A DNA stretch of 64,000 nucleotides from Bog-473 sp963706555 (GCA_963706555.1 OY970164.1:1116001-1180000); one strand, 5' to 3'. Positions 34,688-43,680 are shown, counted from the stretch's first letter. Translations and numbers: made by a program. Notes: generated from the sequence alone by a model not told the origin.

Positions 34688-34815
34688 TCAGCCCGCCGTG
34701 GCCTTGATGTTGGACTGCCCTCATTGAGCCCAGACTGCACGCTGGGTTCTGATCTGATAAATACACCTGTGACGACCCAGCCAACAGGTCGGGCGACGAA
34801 GATCAGGAGACAGCC

Positions 34816-35142
34816 ATGGCCAGTGAAACACCCGTGCTCGACACAATCGCAGCGATGACCCTTGAATCGGTCGCTCGTTGTAACCTCGAAGCCGACGCTT
34901 TGCTCTTGGTTCGCATTGCCGCCTTGGCCGCTGTGGACGCGAAGCCTGCTTCCTACCTGTTGCATGTCGGGCCCGCGATTGAGGCCGGAGTGACCATTGA
35001 TCAGGTCCAAGACGTGCTGGTGGCCGTAGCGCCGATCGTGGGTACGGCCCGGGTGATGTCTGCCTCCCTTGCCATCACGGAGGCCTTGGGTGTGGCGATC
35101 GCGGTCATAGAGGCCGAGATCGACGAGGAACTCGAATCGTAA
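34816..35142 (+). CDS. Carboxymuconolactone-decarboxylase-like protein lacking CxxC
   Basis: 108 residues, all-helical CMD-like fold (RIAALAAVDAKPASYLLHVGPAIEAGVTIDQVQDVL then VGTARVMSASLAITEALG). The redox-active CxxCH motif found in AhpD-type members is absent, so the protein is unlikely to be a peroxidase; decarboxylase-type or binding function is possible. ATG after AGGAGACAGCC. A second CMD-like gene, also without CxxC, is at 61512. Confidence 0.72.
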   Translation: MASETPVLDTIAAMTLESVARCNLEADALLLVRIAALAAVDAKPASYLLHVGPAIEAGVTIDQVQDVLVAVAPIVGTARVMSASLAITEALGVAIAVIEAEIDEELES

Positions 35143-35365
35143 AGGTCGACTGGGCCCGAGGCCCAAGGCCCGAGTCACGAAGCCACTCGGCCTCGCGTCC
35201 GCAGGTACGGCGCGGGCCACAGATGCGTCAGCTCCTCTTGGGCAAGCGCCTCTGCGCCCCGTTGCCGGACACCTCGGGACCCGGCTCTCGACAGCAAGGG
35301 GTTCGCAATCGTCCGGATTGGGAGGTAGAAATAGGGGGTCGTCCCTCAGATGAAGGAGAAATCGA

Positions 35366-35770
35366 GTGCTCGCATATAGCTACCCACTGGGCGGCGTGTT
35401 TCTGTCAATGCTCTACTTTTTCATTTTCTTCATCTGGATCTGGTTGCTGTTCACTGTCTTCTTCGACATCTTCCGAAGCCATGATCTCAGCGGCGGGATC
35501 AAGGCCCTCTGGGTCATCTTCGTGATCATCCTGCCCTATCTCGGCGTGTTCGTTTATCTCATCGCCCGGGGTGGAAAGATGCACGAGCGCAAGCTGCAGG
35601 AAGCTGCGCAGCAGAAGACCGCCTTCGACCAATACGTCAAGGAAGCCGCAGGAACGTCAGGAGGCGATGTCGCCTCCGAACTGACCAAGCTGGCCGATCT
35701 CAAGTCCCAGGGAGTGCTGACCGACGCGGAGTTCGACGCACAAAAAGCCAAGATCCTGGGAACGAGCTGA
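35366..35770 (+). CDS. PLDc_N + SHOCT small membrane protein, copy B
   Basis: 134 residues. Two helices (FLSMLYFFIFFIWIWLLFTVF and LWVIFVIILPYLGVFVYLI) joined by DIFRSHDLSGGIK, then ARGGKMHERKLQEAAQQK, and the SHOCT motif ELTKLADLKSQGVLTDAEFDAQKAKIL. GTG start with GAAGGAGAAATC. Same architecture and many identical residues as the 22338 gene; the linker is less Gln-rich. Confidence 0.85.
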   Translation: MLAYSYPLGGVFLSMLYFFIFFIWIWLLFTVFFDIFRSHDLSGGIKALWVIFVIILPYLGVFVYLIARGGKMHERKLQEAAQQKTAFDQYVKEAAGTSGGDVASELTKLADLKSQGVLTDAEFDAQKAKILGTS

Positions 35771-35939
35771 GGTAAGCACGGCGAAGCCGCCATTTCGCCC
35801 AAGAGGAAGGCCAAGGTTCCCGGGGCTGGTCGGAGCCGGGATGAAGGGCGTCCGCGTCAGCCGCGCTCGCACCGTGTGAGAAAGTCACGCAGTAAACGGC
35901 TGGGTCATTCAATGTTCCGGTCCAGGTGTCTTCGAAATG

Positions 35940-36164
35940 TCATCCTGGGAAGTCGGAAGACCCATTTAAGGAGCCGCCCGGCGCGCCGTCAGTCGCAAGG
36001 CGCTCGCGATGTGCCGCCCACCGATTGCCCAGGAAAGCTCCAACAGCGATGCCCGGGATCCAAAGCCCCATCGCATGGCTCTTTCGGATATGGCCCGGAA
36101 TGGCAAAGACCAGCCACCCGAGGAGACCACCAACACACGTAGCCCGTCGCTCGGCGTCCGTCAT
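35940..36164 (-). CDS. Small putative membrane protein
   Basis: 74 residues from ATG 36164 (TTG at 36195 is an alternative). It contains two short hydrophobic stretches (VGGLLGWLVFAIPGHI and GLWIPGIAVGAFLGNRWAAH) and a polar tail. No family recognised. Composition is compatible with a real gene, but no strong ribosome site is visible, so it may be spurious. Confidence 0.35.
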   Translation of the reverse strand: MTDAERRATCVGGLLGWLVFAIPGHIRKSHAMGLWIPGIAVGAFLGNRWAAHRERLATDGAPGGSLNGSSDFPG

Positions 36165-36323
36165 TTCCAGATGGTAACAGCGCGCGCATACGGCCAATGG
36201 AACAAGATGTTGAGGGGTGCTCGCCCGGGCAAAGCTTTCGGTTCGGCCGACGGATAGAGCGTGTCAGACGAGGTTTTCGTAGCCGGTCAAAGACAACGTT
36301 GACCCCTGAACGGGCCAGCCGAC

Positions 36324-36626
36324 TTACACGTCCGCTGAGTCTTCTTCTGCGCCCGGGGGGAGCGTGCCTGTGGCGGCCTCCCAGCCGAAGGCGGCGATGC
36401 GGGCGCTCACCACCTTGGCGATGCCGAGTCCGACGCCGGCTGCGGCCGCCCACAGCAGTGCGTCGGGCCACGAGAATCGAGGGTTGGTGAGGTCGAAGGG
36501 CGTCGCGGGGGAGGTGTCCTTGCGGACCGCCCGATATGTGGCCCTAATGACCTTCTTCGCGAGCAGGGCGCCCAACATGCCGGTGCTGACAGAAACCAGC
36601 CTCCACCTCAGCTGACGGCTGATCAT
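36324..36626 (-). CDS. DUF4235 membrane protein
   Basis: 100 residues. The order VSTGMLGALLAKKVIRATYRAVRKD, then FSWPDALLWAAAAGVGLGIAKVVSARIAAFGWEAATG, matches DUF4235: a short N-terminal membrane segment, the W-P-D motif and a second helix ending in a RxxAxGWExxTG-like element. Function unknown; frequent in actinobacterial envelope gene groups. ATG start. Confidence 0.78.
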   Translation of the reverse strand: MISRQLRWRLVSVSTGMLGALLAKKVIRATYRAVRKDTSPATPFDLTNPRFSWPDALLWAAAAGVGLGIAKVVSARIAAFGWEAATGTLPPGAEEDSADV

Positions 36627-37045
36627 GTCGGGTATCCCCGCCGCATGGTCACTCGAAGAAACTACCTTGTAATTCCTCCCGCAGCATCATGAGAAACCGA
36701 ATCGGCCGGTGCACCCATGCGCGGCCAGGGTTTCTTACTGCCAAAGGAGGGCGGCCGTTGTCATCGTCGTTCGGTGCGGGGCCTGATGCCGTAGGTTGCA
36801 TGTACTTCTCCGGCCGGACTCCTGATCGCGATCCTTGTGGTCGTCAGCGCTCCTTCAGAGGCCTGAGTTCTCAACCCCTCGAGCTGGGGCTGAGCTGGGT
36901 GCCATGGTGACGTCGAGGATCATCCGATGCTTTCGAACGGCCGCTGTTCGAGCTCTGTGTCCATAAGGTGTACGCCGTGGCCAACGAGGCATTTGATGGG
37001 GTAACTTCCGTTCTCTGATGGTCCGCTGAGTCGAAAGGTGGCCGT
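36627..37045. other. Intergenic region upstream of DUF6325 copy B
   Basis: About 420 bp. Weak inverted repeat CGAAC-N7-GTTCG near 36937. No coding signal and no TCACCC-N5-GGGTGA site, unlike the region before copy A. Confidence 0.35.
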
Positions 37046-37486
37046 GTGATGCAAGACGAGACGGACGTCCTGGGCCCGATCAGTTATCTGATCGTCGAGT
37101 TCCCCGGTAACAAGATGACCGGCGAGGGGTTTGCGTCTCTGCTCGACCTCGTCGACCGTGGTGTCATCCGGATCCTCGACCTTATGTTCGTGAGGCGGGA
37201 CTCCGACGGCTCGATGCGTGCCCTAGAGCTCCAGGACATCGACCACGACGGCCAGTTCGATCTCGCCGCCTTCACTGGCGCCTCCTCAGGCCTCCTCAGC
37301 GAGAATGATCTTTCGGAGGCGGCGTCGGTGATCGAACCGGGGTCGGCAGCTGGGATCCTGATTTTCGAGAACCGCTGGGCTGCCCCATTTGTCCAAGCGC
37401 TACGTCGTGGCGAGGCAGGGCTTGTCGCAGCCGGGTACATCTCGCAGGACGACCTCGTCGAGGCGCTCGACGCCGCCGAAAGCTAA
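37046..37486 (+). CDS. DUF6325-family protein, copy B
   Basis: 146 residues. LGPISYLIVEFPGNKMTGEGFASLLDLVDRGVIRILDLMFVRRDSDGS (in parts) and ASVIEPGSAAGILIFENRWAAPFVQALRRGEAGLVA correspond segment by segment to copy A at 23946. GTG 37046 immediately precedes ATG 37049, which may be the start used. It is followed 39 bp later by a SHOCT gene, reproducing the copy A gene order. Confidence 0.8.
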   Translation: MMQDETDVLGPISYLIVEFPGNKMTGEGFASLLDLVDRGVIRILDLMFVRRDSDGSMRALELQDIDHDGQFDLAAFTGASSGLLSENDLSEAASVIEPGSAAGILIFENRWAAPFVQALRRGEAGLVAAGYISQDDLVEALDAAES

Positions 37487-37525
37487 CCAAGAGCAGAGCT
37501 GATCAACGGTAGAAAGGACAAGACC

Positions 37526-37834
37526 ATGCCAGGACTTCTCCGAGGCGTCGCACGCACTGCAGCTATCGCCGGAACGGCCACGGCCGTGTCAAACCGGGTC
37601 TCACGCCGTCAGCAGAATCGATGGGCCCAACAACAGCAGCCCCAGTACGCCCAACAGCCCCAGTACGCACCGCAGCCCCAGTACGCCCCGCAGCCCCAGT
37701 ACGCACCGCAGCCTCCTCCAGCACCCGCACCTGACCCAATAGCGCGGCTGAAGGATCTCGCCGAACTCAAGTCACAGGGCATCCTCACCGAGGCCGAATT
37801 CGAGTCCGAGAAGGCAAAGGTCCTCGCTTCCTGA
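37526..37834 (+). CDS. SHOCT-domain small protein, copy 3, with PQYAPQ repeats
   Basis: 102 residues. N-terminus RGVARTAAIAGTATAVSNRVSRRQQNRW, a Gln/Pro/Tyr linker built of four PQYAxQ repeats, then SHOCT DPIARLKDLAELKSQGILTEAEFESEKAKVL. ATG with AAAGGAC upstream. It pairs with DUF6325 copy B. The Pro-Gln-Tyr linker is unlike the Ala/Pro linkers in the other two SHOCT proteins and is encoded by an 18-bp tandem repeat. Confidence 0.8.
   Translation: MPGLLRGVARTAAIAGTATAVSNRVSRRQQNRWAQQQQPQYAQQPQYAPQPQYAPQPQYAPQPPPAPAPDPIARLKDLAELKSQGILTEAEFESEKAKVLAS
37640..37711 (+). repeat. 18-bp tandem repeat, four copies, in SHOCT copy 3
   Basis: Unit CCCCAGTACGCACCGCAG (one copy ends CCCAACAG, one has CCCCGCAG). 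Each unit encodes PQYA(P/Q)Q. A slippage-prone linker repeat. Confidence 0.85.
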
Positions 37835-38116
37835 CTCCGAATGCCGTGTGACACCGGCGGATTCAGCAGTTCGGGACTGGTCGAGCGCCGGGAACAAAGC
37901 CTGTCCGACGATGTGCATCCTTGGAGGCACCGGAGCGGGGTTGCACCGTGTCGATTTGCGGCCTGCCAAGTCCGCCGGGAGTGACCTCGTCGCTCTGGCG
38001 TGGCGGTCTGCAGTCTCGGCTGACGGGCGTGATCTCCAACCGGCGTTGCCATATGACACCATATCTGGTCACCCAGCGGCCCCGCCGGGTCGTCATCCGA
38101 GAGGGAGCAAGCGGGA

Positions 38117-39028
38117 ATGCAGCACGTCGGGATCCGCGGGCGACTGGGTTTGACGAGATGTCTGACGGGGAGCGTCCCGGCCCTGGTGTTGGCCGGCCTT
38201 TTCGTTGTCGGGATCGGGTCCGTTGGCCTCCAAGGAGCAGACGCGGTCACGCACACTCCGGGGGAGACCGGGTTCTCGCCGCCCTTCTCGGGCACACCGC
38301 AATACGAGCATGTGGCGCCGACGGAAATCAGCGACTCTCGTCAGCTCAATCGACCGATAGGACAGGCACTCGCCGATGAGATCGCTCGTCAGATCGGACT
38401 GAAGAAGTCTGACGTGCTCACCGAGGAGCAGTATCGCCAATTCGGCGCCGGTCAGGGCGTGCCCGGCTCGGGCGACCCCAAGCAAGCACAGCTGGTGGAC
38501 CAGAGTGTGAAGATTCTTACCAACACGGTCGGTCACCCTTTGCCGTACAAGGACAAGAACGGCAAGACCGGTACATCGGTCCTCGCAAGTTATGGTCTCT
38601 TCGTCACGACAGATGGATACCTCGAGAGCCCAGCCTACGAAACTGCACCGACATACCTCGTCAACAGTGTGATCATGCCCGGTGGCTACATGTCGGACTG
38701 GATGAAGGCCAATGGCGCCACCAGGTCCTTGGCTCAGCTCTATAGGTCGGCGTATACGTCCGAGGCGGCGTACGGGAACCAGGCGCAGATCCAATCCAAG
38801 CCAGACGAACTGATCACGAACACCAAGGGCGGCCTGAACTCGGTGGTCGGGATGTCGATGGGCCCGGCCCTGTGGATCGTCAACTTTGCGTTGATCTACA
38901 CGTTGAACCCGTCCTTGGCGGCTGAAATGCCGGCGAAGTGGGCGCCCGTACCGACTGGCGTCGTCCAGGCAATTCACGACGGGGGAGGCAGGGTGATCTA
39001 TAGCCGGGTGGCCTCGTATTTCGGCTGA
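38117..39028 (+). CDS. Secreted protein of unknown function
   Basis: 303 residues. Signal peptide: basic start, hydrophobic VPALVLAGLFVVGIGSVGLQ, likely cleavage after GADA. The mature part has QALADEIARQIGLKKSDVLTEEQYRQF, PGGYMSDWMKANG and a mild hydrophobic helix ALWIVNFALIYTLNP. I do not recognise the family. No Cys pairs or catalytic signatures stand out. ATG with GAGGGAGCAAGC upstream. It is the last intact-looking gene before the degraded 39-42 kb region. Confidence 0.65.
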   Translation: MQHVGIRGRLGLTRCLTGSVPALVLAGLFVVGIGSVGLQGADAVTHTPGETGFSPPFSGTPQYEHVAPTEISDSRQLNRPIGQALADEIARQIGLKKSDVLTEEQYRQFGAGQGVPGSGDPKQAQLVDQSVKILTNTVGHPLPYKDKNGKTGTSVLASYGLFVTTDGYLESPAYETAPTYLVNSVIMPGGYMSDWMKANGATRSLAQLYRSAYTSEAAYGNQAQIQSKPDELITNTKGGLNSVVGMSMGPALWIVNFALIYTLNPSLAAEMPAKWAPVPTGVVQAIHDGGGRVIYSRVASYFG

Positions 39029-39133
39029 ACAACTCGCGGACGTCCGCTGACTCAATAGGACGGGCACGAACTCGTCGGCACGAGCCGCCGGCCTACCTCG
39101 CGCACCCAGCGATTCTGGTCTTAGGGTCGCGAA

Positions 39134-39316
39134 CTACGGATCTGGGATATCCGGTGCCGAGGGCAGTCGATCTAAGGGGTCGTCGTCGGGAACCAACCAG
39201 ACCAAAACACAATTTCGACAAACCCTCATATTCGGGAGAGCAGTCGCCCAGTCGGTATCCCCATTCCCACATTCGGGGCACCGAAGTGGATCGTCCACAG
39301 TCTCGAACCTATCCAT
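39134..39316 (-). CDS. Small zinc-ribbon protein
   Basis: 60 residues from ATG 39316. It contains PLRCPECGNGDTDW and, 19 residues on, MRVCRNCVLVWLVPDDDP: a CxxC...CxxC zinc ribbon with an acidic, Pro-rich tail. The frame upstream is Arg-rich and not convincing. Family not identified; could be a gene fragment because the surrounding DNA is degraded. Confidence 0.45.
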   Translation of the reverse strand: MDRFETVDDPLRCPECGNGDTDWATALPNMRVCRNCVLVWLVPDDDPLDRLPSAPDIPDP

Positions 39317-39676
39317 TTGCACGACGCATGGGACGGCGCCCGGGCATGGTGGGGAATGACTGCTCCAATCCGGAAAGTCCAATGAGTGCCCCGGGTGTGT
39401 GCAGCGTTTACGCGCTCGTAAACGTCGTCTCCGGGCTTCACCAAGCAATCTCGATTGACCCCTGTTACGTTGCCAACGACAAAGGAGATCCGATGATCGC
39501 TGTCTACGTGCAACCCGAATCACTCAAATTCGCCAATCCCTTCGCGAGGCGCATATCACCGCGACACGCGGAAGACAGTCAGCAGCTCGGGTTACGACGA
39601 TCCGCCCCCGCTCGACCCCGCGCCGTAGTGTGCGGTGTCTTCGTCTCGAATGGTCTGGTTCGTTTGCGACCGGTAC
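39317..39676. other. Intergenic/degenerate stretch
   Basis: No intact gene. At 39493 an ATG with AAAGGAG upstream begins a peptide MIAVYVQPESLKF whose first ten residues look like the start of a small actinobacterial family (MIAVYVQPES...), after which the similarity stops. Probably a truncated remnant. Confidence 0.3.
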
Positions 39677-39826
39677 TCAACTTCCTGTCAGTAAGAGCCG
39701 TTCCATCTGGCACAGATCCTGATAATGAGCCTCATCTGCGGGACGCCAGCCACCGAGGCCGCGAGCGATAGCTAGAGCATCCAACTCTCGGCGAACGATC
39801 TCAAGTTCGGTAGCACGTCCGTCCAT
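39677..39826 (-). CDS. 49-residue hypothetical protein
   Basis: ATG 39826 to TGA 39677. The peptide, read in two parts, is MDGRATELEIVRRELDALA then a second helix with ADEAHYQDLCQMERLLL; it looks like two amphipathic helices, and the codon use is coding-like (G/C-ending). It resembles small actinobacterial helical proteins with a Y-x-x-L-C-x-x-E-R pattern. I cannot name the family. Ribosome site AGAGAGACACC is weak. Confidence 0.4.
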   Translation of the reverse strand: MDGRATELEIVRRELDALAIARGLGGWRPADEAHYQDLCQMERLLLTGS

Positions 39827-40205
39827 GGTGTCTCTCTAGTTCCGAGGGTAAGAATGACGATAGGACACGGAGGTTGCAATGCAGTTGCAGGTGCGGTGCT
39901 TTGCGAGTTGGCTGAGAAGCGACGACGGAGGTCCGACATCCTCCGCCGCCACCTTGGCCCGCAGGACCGGCGATCCCGCGTCTCGGGTACGCGTAGAAGG
40001 CTGAGGTGAACGAGGCACGATGCAATGGCGACTGACGACGCGCAGAAAGAGCCCCGATGGCGGCGAATAAGGCTGCGACCGAGAACGAGATCCTTCCGGC
40101 GATGAGCGCATGGTCGAGCCGGAAGTGGCGCGCCTAATTGAAAGGGCTCGGCGTCACCGTGGTGAATGAAAGTGCGGAACTGTGTCGGGCAAGGTGGGGG
40201 AGAGA
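39827..40205. other. Intergenic region, no gene seen
   Basis: About 380 bp of Arg/Ser-rich open frames on both strands, no motif, start of the degraded stretch upstream of the DHFR-like fragment. Confidence 0.35.
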
Positions 40206-40400
40206 ATGAAGATCGTAGCGATGAACAACGTGACTCTCGACGGTGTGATGCAAGCGCCTGGGAGGGCGGACGAAGACATGCGAGGAGCCTTTGCCCATGG
40301 CGGGTGGGCGGCGCAGAGCTCCGATCACCCGGACCCCGAGATCGGAGCGGCAATGGGGGCCCGCATGGCCCTGAGCGACGGGCTGCCGCTCGGGCTATGC
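40206..40400 (+). pseudogene. RibD C-terminal/dihydrofolate-reductase-like fragment
   Basis: The N-terminus is a good match to small bacterial DHFR-like proteins: MKIVAMNNVTLDGVMQAPGR, DEDMRGAFAHGGWA and a GARMALSDGLPLG stretch. The family then needs GRRTYE and about 120 further residues, which are missing; the frame degenerates after about residue 60. 3'-truncated remnant. Confidence 0.65.
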
Positions 40401-40449
40401 ACCCATATTCCCAGGCCCCAGGGGGGGACTTCGTGGGACCATAGCGGGG

Positions 40450-40648
40450 GAGCTATTGCTCACACAGAAGAAAGCAGTGATCACAAGCGACGGGTCGGGC
40501 ATTGGCCGGGCCTCGGCACTGTGGGGGAGGTCGAAATCGGTGGGCGAGTGCGCCAAGGCCGCGCTGTACCTGTAGTCGGATCAGTCGGCCAAAGTGAGAG
40601 GTGTATGCCTGCCAATCGACGCAGGGTACGTGGCGGATGAGCATGCGT
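40450..40648 (+). pseudogene. Short-chain dehydrogenase remnant with internal deletion
   Basis: One reading frame carries both ends of an SDR: KKAVITSDGSGIGRASAL (the nucleotide-binding TGxxxGIG with Ser-Asp in place of Thr-Gly), then after only about 15 residues AKAALYL, an in-frame TAG, then SDQSAKVRGVCLPIDAGYVA, the typical SDR C-terminal. Roughly 170 middle residues are deleted. The remnant ends inside the start of the P450 gene. Confidence 0.75.
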
Positions 40649-41890
40649 GACTTCGGGTCATTGGACCGAGCGGCGTTGCGCCAGGTGTTCGATCTTCGGA
40701 ACGAGCACAACGCCTGGTCGGTGGGTACTTTCGACGAGGATCCCTACCCGAGGTGGCGCGAACTGCGCCAGCAAGCGCCAGTGCATGCCGGAACCTTGCA
40801 CGGATTGACCGGATACCAAGGTCCGATGAGCTTCCAAGGCCTGCCGTTCGAGGATCGGCCGCACTTCAGTGCGTTCACGTTTGCGGCATGCGACGAGGCA
40901 TTGCGGTCCGGGGAACTGTTCGCCTCGTCCCCGGTTGCGGTCGATCTCGACGGTGGGAAGCTCGGTCCGCTGAATAGCATGTTGACGATGGGCGGTGCGG
41001 AGCACCGCCGCTATCGGGCGCTCGTCCAACCCTCGTTCGTTCCGGCGCGGATGAACTGGTGGATCACGAACTGGGTCGAGGGCACCGTCCACGCCTTGAT
41101 TGACTGGTTCGTGGACGACGGCTGCGCCGATCTCACCGTCGACTTCTGCGCGGCGCTCCCGGTGCTGGTCATTACGGGCAGCTTTGGCGTGGAGGTCGAA
41201 CAGGCAATCGCCATCCGGGAGGCGTTGAACGACCCGCCCGACCTTGTCCCGTTGCTGGCGCCAATCATCGCGGCGCGGCGCGAGGTGCGACAGGATGACC
41301 TCCTGAGCGTGCTGGTCGATGCCGAGGTCGCGGCAGAGGACGGAACTCGCCATAGGCTCTCCGACGGTGAGATCTACTCGTTCGCCGTGCTGCTGCTGCT
41401 CGCAGGCTCGGGCACGACCTGGCGGCAGATGGGGATGGCGCTGGCGGCCTTGTTACAACGCCCCGACCAGCTTGAGGCGGTGCGCCGGGACCGCGGGTTG
41501 CTGCGAGGCGCCATCGACGAGTCGGTCCGGTGGACGCCCACCAATCCGATGTTCTCCCGGTTCCTGACAGCCGATGTCGAATTCCACGGCACCCACCTCC
41601 CGAAGGGTGCGGTGCTCCACCTAGGGCTCGGTGCGGGCAGCCGCGACCCCGAGCGTTGGGAACGACCCGATGAGTTCGATATCGCGCGCCCGCCGAAACC
41701 ATCACTTGGATTCGGCGGTGGACCCCATGTGTGCGTGGGCATGCACGTCGCCCGAGCCCAGATGCAGATCGGCATCGGCGCGTTGCTCGACCGCTTGCCG
41801 AACCTCCGGCTCGACCCCGACGCCGAGCCACCCCGCATTATCGGCATGTACCACCGCGGGACAACAGCGCTCCCGGTGCGGTTCGGATGA
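40637..41890 (+). CDS. Cytochrome P450
   Basis: 417 residues. Helix I reads LLLLAGSGTTWRQMG, with the usual acidic residue before the Thr pair replaced by Gly. The ExxR is in AIDESVRWTP, and the heme loop FGGGPHVCVGMHVARAQM supplies the thiolate Cys (about residue 365). Such enzymes hydroxylate lipids, terpenes or aromatics and need a ferredoxin partner, none of which is nearby. ATG 40637 (or 40643). The upstream SDR remnant suggests that part of a catabolic cluster has been lost. Confidence 0.88.
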   Translation: MSMRDFGSLDRAALRQVFDLRNEHNAWSVGTFDEDPYPRWRELRQQAPVHAGTLHGLTGYQGPMSFQGLPFEDRPHFSAFTFAACDEALRSGELFASSPVAVDLDGGKLGPLNSMLTMGGAEHRRYRALVQPSFVPARMNWWITNWVEGTVHALIDWFVDDGCADLTVDFCAALPVLVITGSFGVEVEQAIAIREALNDPPDLVPLLAPIIAARREVRQDDLLSVLVDAEVAAEDGTRHRLSDGEIYSFAVLLLLAGSGTTWRQMGMALAALLQRPDQLEAVRRDRGLLRGAIDESVRWTPTNPMFSRFLTADVEFHGTHLPKGAVLHLGLGAGSRDPERWERPDEFDIARPPKPSLGFGGGPHVCVGMHVARAQMQIGIGALLDRLPNLRLDPDAEPPRIIGMYHRGTTALPVRFG

Positions 41891-42363
41891 GAGGAGGCCA
41901 CGCAGGTCGGGAGAGGGAGCTCCATGCTCGAGTGCTTGACTATGGGTCCTGAAACGAGGGACTTGTTCGGACCGAATCGCAGACGATCTCGTCCGTGAAT
42001 ACCTAGGGAAATAGTCAACGTCGAACTCCTGAAGCCCGAGCGCCACCGTTCTTTGCAATCACGCGATGCCGTTGAACAATCGGGCACGTTCGGCCGGTGG
42101 GTCGTCGGAAGCCTGAGGTACTAGTAGCCGCCAACTCTGGAACGAATAGTGTCGAGACTCGGCCCGACGCGATTTTGAAGTGTCTCCGCCAACCGCGAAT
42201 GTTGTAGCTCCCGATCCGAAGTATCGAATGATCGTGAGTGTCGTCGGACCGCGACAAAATGCCATCGGATCGATCGCCCTGACAATGGCCGGTAAGTCCG
42301 GTTTTGGGTATGTTACGATTGTGACGACCTGCCGGGCGCGACAGGGGACGGGGGGGCGTTGTC
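41891..42363. other. Intergenic region, no gene seen
   Basis: About 470 bp between the P450 and substrate-binding-protein genes. Some minus-strand frames are open but show no recognisable family. An AT-richer stretch around 42295-42320 (GGTTTTGGGTATGTTACGATT) may hold the promoter of the next gene. Confidence 0.35.
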
Positions 42364-43680
42364 ATGAGAATTGCGCCAATCGATCACGGCGTGCGCGGCC
42401 GATTGCACCGCAGGATCGGCGGAATGGTGCTCGCGGCTATGGCGGTTACGCCGCTGGTCGGCATCGACTTGGTATCGGACGCAGGAACGGCTGGAGCCGC
42501 TACGGCCGCACCGATCCGGGTGTACGACATCTGTAGCTGCACGGGCCCCTTGGCCGCGACAGCGAAACAGACAACTCCCACCCTCCAGGCCTGGACTTCA
42601 TCGGTGAACGCCAAAGGCGGCTTGAACGGCCACAAGGTCATCTTGACAGTTGCAGACGACCAGACCTCCCCCGCCATTGCCATCGCCGATATACAGCGTG
42701 CGATTCAGGTGCAACATGTTGCCGCCATTTTCGACAACAGCAACGTCGACACCAACTGGGCCGCGATCGCCACCAAGGCGGGTGTGCCGATCATCGGTGG
42801 ATCCGACAGCGACTTGAGTTACAACAACCTGGATACGTTTACCCCTGGCCCAACCCTCAATTATGGCATTACGGGACAGATGATCGCCGTGTCCCATCTG
42901 ACGTCGGAAACTAAGGAAGCAATCTTTTACTGCGTCGAGGCGGCCGTCTGTTCGAGCGAGACTGCCGTAGCCTCGATCGTCGGGCCGAGGTATGGCATCA
43001 AACTGGTGTACAAGACGGGCATCAGTTTCTCCGCGCCCAACTATGCCGCCGCGTGCCTGGCCGCGAAATCGGCGGGAGCCAAGGTGATCGAGGTGGCCGA
43101 CGCCGCGCAGATCCAGGAGAAGGCCGCTTCGGACTGCGCCAAGCAGGGCTGGACGCCCATCCAAGTGGCCTCGACGACCTCCAGCAGCATGGCCACGAAC
43201 AAACTGTTCAACGGGATGATCTCTTCGCAGCAGAACATCCCTTACTTCGTTCACAACGGAGCGACGAAGAGCTACTGGTCGGCGCTCAACAAGTACGCCC
43301 CGACCCTCAAGTCAGACCCAAACTTCGGAGAGCAATCCATCATCGCCTGGGTGATGGGGCCGCTCCTTCAGGACGCAGTCAAGGCAGCAGCACCCTCCAG
43401 TACGCAAACGGTCACGCCTGCAATAGTCAAGAAGGGGCTCTACAGTCTACCCGCCAACGACAATCTCGGCGGGATGGCGCCACAGGCGATCAAGTTTGTC
43501 AAAGGTCAGTACTCGAACCGCAGCTGCTGGTTCTACCTTTCGGTGAAGAACGGAAAGTTCATCTGGTCCAACAACCAGAAGCCCCTCTGCGGCTACCTCA
43601 TCAAGGCTGGGTCAAATGAGGGCAGTCCCCTACTGAAGCCGAAGCAGCAATACGTGCCCGCAGAGAAGCCGACGAGGTAG
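42364..43680 (+). CDS. Periplasmic-type substrate-binding protein (Leu/Ile/Val or amide class)
   Basis: 438 residues. Basic N-terminus, hydrophobic GGMVLAAMAVTPLVGI, signal cleavage near AGAATAA. The mature part has the type I binding fold: AWTSSVNAKGGLNGHKVILTVADDQTSPAIAIADI, HVAAIFDNSNVDTNW, a hinge and second lobe (PNYAAACLAAKSAGAKVIEVAD). It is the extracellular part of an ABC importer for branched amino acids, amides or aromatic acids. No permease or ATPase gene is adjacent, so it is an orphan here. ATG 42364 lies 4 bp after a G-rich tract. Confidence 0.82.
   Translation: MRIAPIDHGVRGRLHRRIGGMVLAAMAVTPLVGIDLVSDAGTAGAATAAPIRVYDICSCTGPLAATAKQTTPTLQAWTSSVNAKGGLNGHKVILTVADDQTSPAIAIADIQRAIQVQHVAAIFDNSNVDTNWAAIATKAGVPIIGGSDSDLSYNNLDTFTPGPTLNYGITGQMIAVSHLTSETKEAIFYCVEAAVCSSETAVASIVGPRYGIKLVYKTGISFSAPNYAAACLAAKSAGAKVIEVADAAQIQEKAASDCAKQGWTPIQVASTTSSSMATNKLFNGMISSQQNIPYFVHNGATKSYWSALNKYAPTLKSDPNFGEQSIIAWVMGPLLQDAVKAAAPSSTQTVTPAIVKKGLYSLPANDNLGGMAPQAIKFVKGQYSNRSCWFYLSVKNGKFIWSNNQKPLCGYLIKAGSNEGSPLLKPKQQYVPAEKPTR

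Noticed and set aside
37640..37711. Repeat array considered as CRISPR
   Set aside because: Units are contiguous 18-bp coding repeats without spacers. The same applies to 49124-49230 and 57208-57282.
20593..37834. Search for a phage-defence system in the small-gene island
   Set aside because: No nuclease, helicase, reverse transcriptase or toxin-antitoxin pair is recognisable; the genes look like envelope/stress proteins.
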